Shown piece by piece: positions 37,101 through 46,100 of a stretch of DNA of 64,000 nucleotides. This DNA is from Leptasterias polaris (Eukaryota; Echinodermata; Asteroidea; Forcipulatida; Asteriidae): the NCBI GenBank assembly GCA_037783415.1, contig JAZGTN010000117.1, forward strand, positions 1,116,001 through 1,180,000, in the 5' to 3' direction. The notes beneath the pieces were generated by a model that was not told where the DNA came from, searched no databases, and worked only from the letters and a program-made list of their open reading frames with translations. Each line of letters begins with the position of its first letter. The first letter of the stretch is position 1. The position numbers were made by a program, and so were the translations under genes.

Positions 37101-40100
37101 AGATGAAAAAACCTGCAAAAAGGCAAATATTGCAACAAGGATTACACCAAAATTTGAATATAATGTCAACTTTGTTTTTTTAATCACTCAATTTCCCCTT
37201 AATGGTAAAAACTAAAGTTTAAAATTTGATATTGTGACAAACTACTGATCAGGTAAATCATCATGAACAAGAACAAAGACATGAAATTTCACAAAATGTG
37301 AAGTTGGTACAAAAAAGTATTAATCACTCCGAGATATTTACTGTCAAGGGTAACTTTATAAGCCTAGATCAAACATTGTAACAAAAGTTTGTTTGGGGTC
37401 AAACGCATAAGCACCCACCATGATGGAATTTACACAGTAATGCTATTATCACGTTTCTTGAAAAGCAGAGGATTGAAAATAATATACCCTTCTGAAAACC
37501 CACACCTGTATTGTTCCTTTAACACTTTGACTGCTGCAAATGTTTACACGGTCCCTCCCCATGGTGCTGCAAATGTTTTACAAAACTACAAAAAAACTTC
37601 ATGTTTTAGTTTTACACTGTCCGTCCCCACGATTCTGCAGGTTTTATTTGGAGAACTACATCAAAGATTTATAAATAAAAACATTCAAATAAATGACACT
37701 GTTGCTTTTATTTTCTATTACACCCCATATCTTTTTTGGAGTGGTATACATCGTAGCAAGGTGTCTGGTGAAGTGGAATTTTACACTGTTACTAAAAAAT
37801 GTTAGCAGAAGTTTACCGTCTGCAAATCACCGTCATCATCGGACGATTCCTGTCGATCAAATTCACTTTCAACGTCACTGGCATTACTTTCAGACTCTAT
37901 ATTATCAGAATGATCATTTCCATCAAACTCACTTACTTCAGAGTCACCATCTGCGAATATTTCAACAACAGCTCTGCTACACTCACTAACCACTTCACGC
38001 GTTTCCTGGGCGCCGCCATTTTTTAACTCCGAAAGTATAAACTTCCGGGTTACGTTACCACCGCTGGTGCCCGGGCCCGATGAGTAAAACCATCGAAAAC
38101 AACTCCATTGGTTCCCCTAACGTATGTCAATACGTTTTATACATGAAAAGTATTTCAATCCTTGATCTACAGAGGGCAGTACAACGTTATACAACCAGCC
38201 CGAGTCACCCCAAGTATTCTCGGGCTCAGCACCAGCTGGGGGGTAAGTCTATCCCGAGAATACTCGGGCTCAGCAGTCAAAGTGTTAATGTGAGACTTGT
38301 AAAAATGTAAAAATTATTTTAAAATGTACACACACCTAGAATGGAGAAGATGACCATGAAATAGAAGAGCAGTAGCATGACATCTAAAATTGGAAGCAGC
38401 GACTGAAATATCTGACGTAGTACTCTGAAATAGAGCAATGACAATACATTAAGATTCACTCTGGATCAATAGTAACAGAAAATTGTCAGAGCACATATCA
38501 GCTGTGGTTATCCACTTCATGATGCATGATGTTCTGACAAATATTTTTTAACTGGCTTTTGGCAGATTGTTTTTGTTTCCTGGAACAACTTCAGAGAGCC
38601 CGAAATTGTTTGCAGTCAGTCTAACGGCTGGCATGAATATCCACCCAGACATTCCATAGTGTAGGTTGCACAGAAATGCACCTACCGTTCTATGCTTCGT
38701 TTTACCCACACAAAAGGGAGAGAAGGTACTGGAAATCATGCTTGTAATCTCCATTTTGGGGGTTATTGGGTAAACTTTAGTTCCAGACCTTTTGCCATTT
38801 GTTATAAAGATGTGGCATACACGAATAGACAGGCTGTCACCATTGTGTATCATTGAATTCGTCTCAATTGGAGTCGGAGCATTCCGAGAATCCAGCATAC
38901 CATGGGAGATAATCGGCCATGGCTTACAGCCGATGTTTGCCATTCAGGGTTAACGCATACTCATATTTTCTTACACGAGAAAAACAAATCCAGGTGCTTA
39001 TTATGAGAACATTTTATGCCTTTCCTTTGACAAATCTGGATTTCATTGTGAAAACAATATTTTCAAAGGAAAATTATTACTCCGGAAACTCCAAAATGTT
39101 CTGAAAAATATTATCCGGCTGAGGCACAGAAAATTTGTTGGAATACCAACCCAAAGTGGTTAAGTTGTTTAATGTACTGTCAGTTTTTGAAGCTTTAATC
39201 AGTTTGTTTATTATAACAGATTTAGTATGAAATTGTGTGTTTGAAAGTTTTAGCGCATGTTTACAGTTGATTGTTTGCCCTTTAGAGACACATAAGAAAT
39301 AAAGAGTACACAATGCGATCGTCTGCTCAAAGGTCCTTTTTACAATTTGTATGGATTCATAAAACTGCTTTAGCATTTTTTTGAGCTTCTGGTAAATGGA
39401 GTTTGATAATGAATATGTTCTCAAAAGTAATATTTTAGTAAAAGGAACAATAATTTTATATGTAAATTATTCATTTTTTTATTTTGTATTTTTGGATGGG
39501 CATTTTACAATTAATGCCCTTTTGATTATTTTGGTATAGAATTGCAAATAATGACCTTACATCACTGAGCTGATGATATCATTTGGTGATTATCTACCAC
39601 TTGATTCACAGAGTTAGCCATTATTAGTTGTCTCACCGCATAGCAATTTCTGGAGGGGGTGAGGGATGATCCAAAAGTACAGATTGATATAAGTTTATCC
39701 CCTAAATCTTCTGTGATACATCTATGCTGGCTAAGATACTTCCATAATAAGAGATGGTTTACCTTCTGACACCTCCACAATAATGACAATCGATCAAGAA
39801 GAATGGTCGGAAGGATCGTGTAATTCTAAAATGACTCTTCTTTCGCACAAGAACTGTGATGGCTTCACAATACATCACAAGCAGAACAATAGTCTAGAAG
39901 AGTAGTCAAAAGCAAGTGAATATTTCAATTGAGTTAATTTAAATTGACTGTTCATCAAACAGGTTCACACACAACAAAAAGACAGGATATTCAGCAAGAA
40001 AACTCATGGTGTTTTTAAACACACTTTGATCAACTCCCCCTAATTTATCATAACCCCTCAGTCTTGGCCATAGTGTGAATGGATAGATTCAGTATTAGAG

Positions 40101-43100
40101 TGTACTTGTGTAAATAAAAACCATAATGGTCTAAATATCCATGTATGTTCTATGAATATGATACATACATGCAAATGTAAAGGAATAATGCCACTATGGT
40201 TTTAGGAAGAGTACACATGACTTTATTCTTAAATGAATCTTCTAGTTTTTTCAACTTAATACACCCACAACCATCTAGTTCCAGTTTTTCAACTTAATAC
40301 ACCCACAACCATCTAGTTCCAGTTTTTCAACTAAATACACCCACAACCACTAAATGGAAGTTTCATCATTTGTTTCGGTTTTTTTGTGTGTCAAGGATTA
40401 TTGGCACATGAATTTAGCAAAGGTTAAAATGTACACTTTTACTGCCTGGTAGTGTAGAGACTTCATAGGTCACTTAGTTTATCCTTAATTTGTATTCAAA
40501 ATGTGAAGACCTCCAACAAGCCACTATTGTAATTAAATTCATTATTTTGGCAAAAAACGCTGAGGAGTAAATCTGTTGATTACCTTGAATAAAGTTCGCT
40601 TATGAGTAATGAATTTCTTGACTCCCAACCATCTGACCTTTAGTCCAAGACCAATAGCTGTGATGGTCAGCAAGATGAGCTCTAAAGAACCATGGATCTG
40701 AAAAATATGATATAGAACAAATCTTTGTGTCAGTCCAACAATGCCATACCTCCTAAAATATTTTTACATAACCTGTGAATTTGAAAGTCTCAAAATGTAT
40801 CTCACTAAAAATAACCTTGATGTAGATGCACTGATATGACAAAACAAGATTTGAAGCTTTGCACGGTGTTGATCATTCTGTAGGAATAGAAATGTGGGCT
40901 TGACTTTTTAGGTAACATCATACTAAGCCAACCTTTTATTTCCTGGTTATAGTGTAGTTTGGCAGTACTGCCAAACTATACTATAGGTCTTTGAAAAATC
41001 AAGCATTTAATCCTGTTGATTGTCTTTAACAGACTGGACATTTTTTCTCACATGTGGCCTCAATCCTCTCATATCTTCTTCACCTAAGTTACTCCACACC
41101 AAACTGTTTGGACTTAAATAAAATTGAAATGCATTCATGACCTAGTGATACGCACATTGTGGTCTGCTGACCCAAGTTCTTCTGAGTCCTTTATTTCAAA
41201 GTCAATTAGGTGTATAGACAGTTTTGGGACTGTCAAGGAAGAACCCTTGACCCTTGCTTTGCTAGCTTTGGAGCTGGAAGTAGTACCAAAAGCAGAAGCA
41301 TGCAACCACATTGTTATAGGCATATGTGATGTGCTAACCAACACATTAAGAACCTACAAGTAGTTTGGCAAACTGCATGTTAAAGAATGTCATCATGTAC
41401 ATTTAAATTTGATATAAATTCTTACAATTTCTGGGAGTTTGAACAGAGACACAGCAGGGTTCTCGCACAAAGCTAGTCCCAATAGGAGTAAAGCAGCTGT
41501 AAAATCCATCAAATAGAACCACACGTTATGAACCAAGATGTAGGCTGGCAACGCATCTTGGTTCTTTGGATGAGTAGTAAAATGCTCATTATTCTCTCCT
41601 TCCTGGAATATCAAAAATCAGTGTAAAAATTTTCAATATTCTCCAAGTCAATTGTTCTCTCCATCATCTAAAGACCAGATAAAAATAACCACCATGTACA
41701 AATGTACAATGTACATGTACTCAAGTTGTACTAACAAACCCTTCACATAAAGTACGCTAATTACATTCATGCATGCCTACAGACACTATTGGTTGGAAAA
41801 TGCCTTAGTGCATTATGCAGATCATGTAGAATTTTATGCTCATCACACCATCATAATACAAAATCAGCCCCATGGCGATAGTCCATTATTTTGCCAACCA
41901 GAAGTGTTGGCGCACATGCGCTACATGATGTGCAGTTTACATTTCAAAGGAAGGGTCTACTGCACTTGACCTCTCTAGAGCTACCTAAACAACAATATCT
42001 GTATATGTAGGCCTAAAAATGTAGTTTGACCGGTCAGCTGCCTGTGTATCCATGTTTTCCTTTATGACACATTTTGGGAATATTTTGTCTTTGGTGTTCA
42101 GCATGTACTTTGAGGGACACCCTTGGTCAACATTTAAGGGCATTCTGGGACAATGTCCAGGGACATTTTAAGATTATGCCCAAGGGCATGTTGCGCTACA
42201 AGTACATTAACATATCTTTCAGGGCCCACCTTCAGATAAATGGCAGCCTCTTGATAGTTTAGTTGCCAATGTGTAGCTGTACTCTCTTCATTTGTATCAT
42301 CTGTGTTAACTGAGATGTCATCTTCTGGTGAAAGCAATAATCATGAAAAAGAAACAATGGAAGTAAGTATCATATTTATAATATATAATTTTGCAAATTT
42401 GGCCAAAGCACGCTGAATTGAAACAGGTCCTCGTTATGAGTATCTTAATAGATGCTAAATTTGCAGTTTTTACAGTGTAAGGGTAAACATGGTAAAACTA
42501 AATAATATTCTTTCTCCCCGTTGCAAATTTTACATCTATTAAAACGCTGCTAAAATATACGATTCGAACTACCTCTAGCTCACCGGGCAATCTTGATGGT
42601 CTACATGTAGTTAGTAAGACTTAGGAGCTCTAGAATGGCAAAGGTCTTGGGTTCGAATCCCACCCAAGTAATATGCCTGTGGATTTTTTTCACAGGACTT
42701 GGGTAAGTACTGAGTATACAGTGCTTTACACACATCAGTGTAAAACTACATGTACCAACGTATCAACCCGTAATTCACGCACAACGTCTCAATATTTATA
42801 TTATACCCAGGACGTCAGTGCAATGCAACAGACACTGATGTCCTACTACTCGGGCTATGACTAGTCTAGCCCCTCTTGTGTGGCCAAGCTGAATCCTTGG
42901 CCACACGTCCCGACCATTTCTTTTTAAGCTTAAGCATTTCCATTTGAAGGTGTGAACATTTTAATGGTTGCTTTACGCATCCGCTCCGCCCACAGCCCGG
43001 CCGGCCGATGACGTCGTATTTTGATTTGCATGATTGGGATCATTCCAAAATGGCGGCACCTGGTACACATTGCGGAAAGTTATTCGGAGTAAGTCGCACC

Positions 43101-46100
43101 ATTATTGTTTGAAATATCTTTTTAAAAAGTTATTTGTTTGAACATCCAAAACACACAAGGCAAGCTAAGTCCTAAACCGCTGACTGGCCCGTAGGGAATG
43201 CGCCTTCAAATGGTTATCGCTTAGCTTAAAAAGAAATGGTCGGGACGTGTGGCCAAGGATTCAGCTTGGCCACACAAGTGGGGCTATGACTAGTCATGCT
43301 AGTGTTTAACTTGTACTATGTCGTAAATACTCTAGTTGTAGTGTCTGACTCAGTGAGTGCCCAGTGCAGTGCCACTGCCAGCCATTAAACAAAAAACTAT
43401 GTAAGTTTTTTAATTTAAGTCTAATAGACGATGTGACCTCTGTTTACATTCTAACCGCCCTCTGTTGACAAGTCTTTGGTCCAAGTCATGTTCCGCCGGG
43501 CAAAAAGATGCGTAGTCATGGTAATATTGCGTGTACTTTCTAGCTGGCTGTCAAGTACACAAAGGTTTTGCCCGGTGACATGCGCGCGCATCATGTTATG
43601 ATTTTCAAATGACGTCAGAGGTCACATCGTCTATAGTAATAGCATGAATAGTAAATACTGATGACTTTGTTTTGTACTTGTAGTTGTACTTGTAGTGAAA
43701 ATAATGTAAACCATTGCAAAAACATTCTCACCAATGCTCAGTTTGGATTTAGGAAGCGGCGCTCATGTGAAACGCAACTACTGTTGACCATCCAAGATCT
43801 TGCTAGTTCCATCGATGCCAAAGGCCAAATAGATGCCATCTTATTAGATTTTTCAAAAGCCTTTGACAAGGTGCCGCATCAAAGGTTGCTATACAAGCTC
43901 AATTACTATGGAATTGATGGTAACATTAGTCAGTGGGTCAGCAATTTCCTAGAAAACCGCACTCAACAAGTCACCTTAGATGGAGCTACATGTACTTCAA
44001 ACTCTGCACCAGTCCTATCTGGAGTGCCGCAAGGAAGTCTTCTCGGACCATTGCTGTTCCTGCTGTTTATAAATGACCTTCCTGACTGCATCTCACAAGG
44101 CACAACAGCCAGATTATTTGCAGATGACTGCATCCTGTATCGTAACATCAAGACAGAGGAAGATACATCTATACTGCAGCAGGACTTAGACCACCTACAG
44201 CAATGGGAGAGTGACTGGAAAATGGAGTTCCACCCAAAGAAGTGCCAGGTTAAATCCATGTCACCAACAAAAGGAAGTTCATCGAGCACCCTTACACAAT
44301 TCACAACCACACTCTGGAAGAAGTCGAGTCTGCAAAATATCTTGGGGTTAACATTCACAAAACCCTAAGCTGGAATCATCACATCAACAGCATCACCAAC
44401 AAAGCAAATTCCATTAATAATAATAATAATAATAACTAGTTCTTATATAGCGCATTTTACAATAACGTATCAATGCGCTTTACATTAGTGCCCTGGTCAT
44501 TGGGCCAATAACATTCCTTTAATCTTTCTCAGCTCCCTGGGGAGTATACAGCCCGGGCTGCCGTGATGGCGCTCCGAAGGCTTTTTCAAACACAATATCA
44601 ACCTCTACCCTTGCAGGTACCCATTTATACCCCTGGGTGAAGAGAAGCAATTATAGCAAAGTGTCTTGCTCAAGGACACAATCGTCATGACCACGACTCG
44701 AACCCACACCCCGATGACAAAACCACCAGAACTTGAATCCGATGCTCTTAACCACTCGGCCATGACACACTACAAAATTAGGGCACATTAGGGCTTTTCT
44801 GCAGCGCAACATACATCAGTGTCCCAGGAAAACAAAGGAGCTGTGCTACAAGGCCTTAGTGCGCCCTATTGTAGAGTACTCCGGCATCATATGGGACCCT
44901 CAGACAGCTAGCTACACCCAAAAGTTAGAAATGGTGCAGCGACGCTATGCACGCTTTGTGTTTGGAGACTACAGAACAACCAGTAGTGTTACTGCCATGA
45001 TCAGCCAACTTCAGTGGACCACACTTCAAGAACGGCGTGCACAGGTCAAGGCAGTTATGATGTACAAGATTGTGAACAACCTGGTTGACATCCCACACAC
45101 ATTTCTGACACCAACCGTTGCTCTGAGGGGTCATTCTTACAAATACATAATACCTTTCACCAGGACAGGGGTCTACCAACAGTCATTCTTTCCCAATAGC
45201 ATTAGGAGTTGGAACAATCTCCCTGAAGGCCTAATCAACTGCTCATCTCAGAAAAGTTTCCGGAGCACGCCACCACCTTCTGGACGTTTTTGTTTGTTTT
45301 TTGTTTTACCAATATACACCTGAGGATGTATTCTATCGATAGGGTTAGTACCCCAAAATGTAAAATAAATAGTTTTCATAGGGGACCGATTAAAAAATTT
45401 TTTTTTTTAAATCCTAAAATTTGAAAAATAAAAAAAACGCTTCTTTCCCCCTCTCCCCAGTCTTCTTTCCTCCTCCCCCACTACCTCTCCCCATCATTCA
45501 TACACTCTCTGTGGAAGGAATTGAACATTTGCAAGCAATTAAATAATGCAATGTACTTACCGGGAATTGAACCTGTATCAAGAGAGAACAAATTATATGC
45601 ACAAGAGCATAGCCTATTTACCGCTAGGCTATGAGGGATCGATACCAAAATTGGTTTGATAGTTCTACAAATTTCTCCCATTACCTGTTTAGTAAAAGGT
45701 CATAATGAATATTTAATTTTCTATGAATATTAAAATCAGCAGTTATTGTCGAATAGTTTGCATAAACTGAATATTCAGGAGTTTATGAACTAAAACCTGC
45801 TTTACATATTAGTCACGTGAAAGGTTCTTTTGGATTATTTCATTAGTACAAGTCATGGGTAAGTTCATGTTCATAAGGGCAATATCGGGCTATTATTTCC
45901 CTTTTTTGAATCATCCTTCAATGGGGGTATGTTTGTAGCGGCAATAGTTATGATTATGTGGAATTTGGGCTATTTTTCCCTTTTTGAATCATCCTTCAAT
46001 GGGGGTATGTTCATCACATCAGAGGCCACTGTAGCTGGCTTACCCATTCCATAAATCAACAAGTCCTGGTGAATTTTCCAATGCGCATGAACGATGACCG

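Noticed and set aside
38548..38943. 131-codon minus frame in TPCN1 intron 5
   Set aside because: It has no recognisable domain, lies in a repeat-like stretch inside a confirmed intron and has no splice signals joining it to the gene.
43963..45179. Long minus-strand frames opposite the LINE
   Set aside because: They are shadows of the reverse-transcriptase frame on the plus strand.
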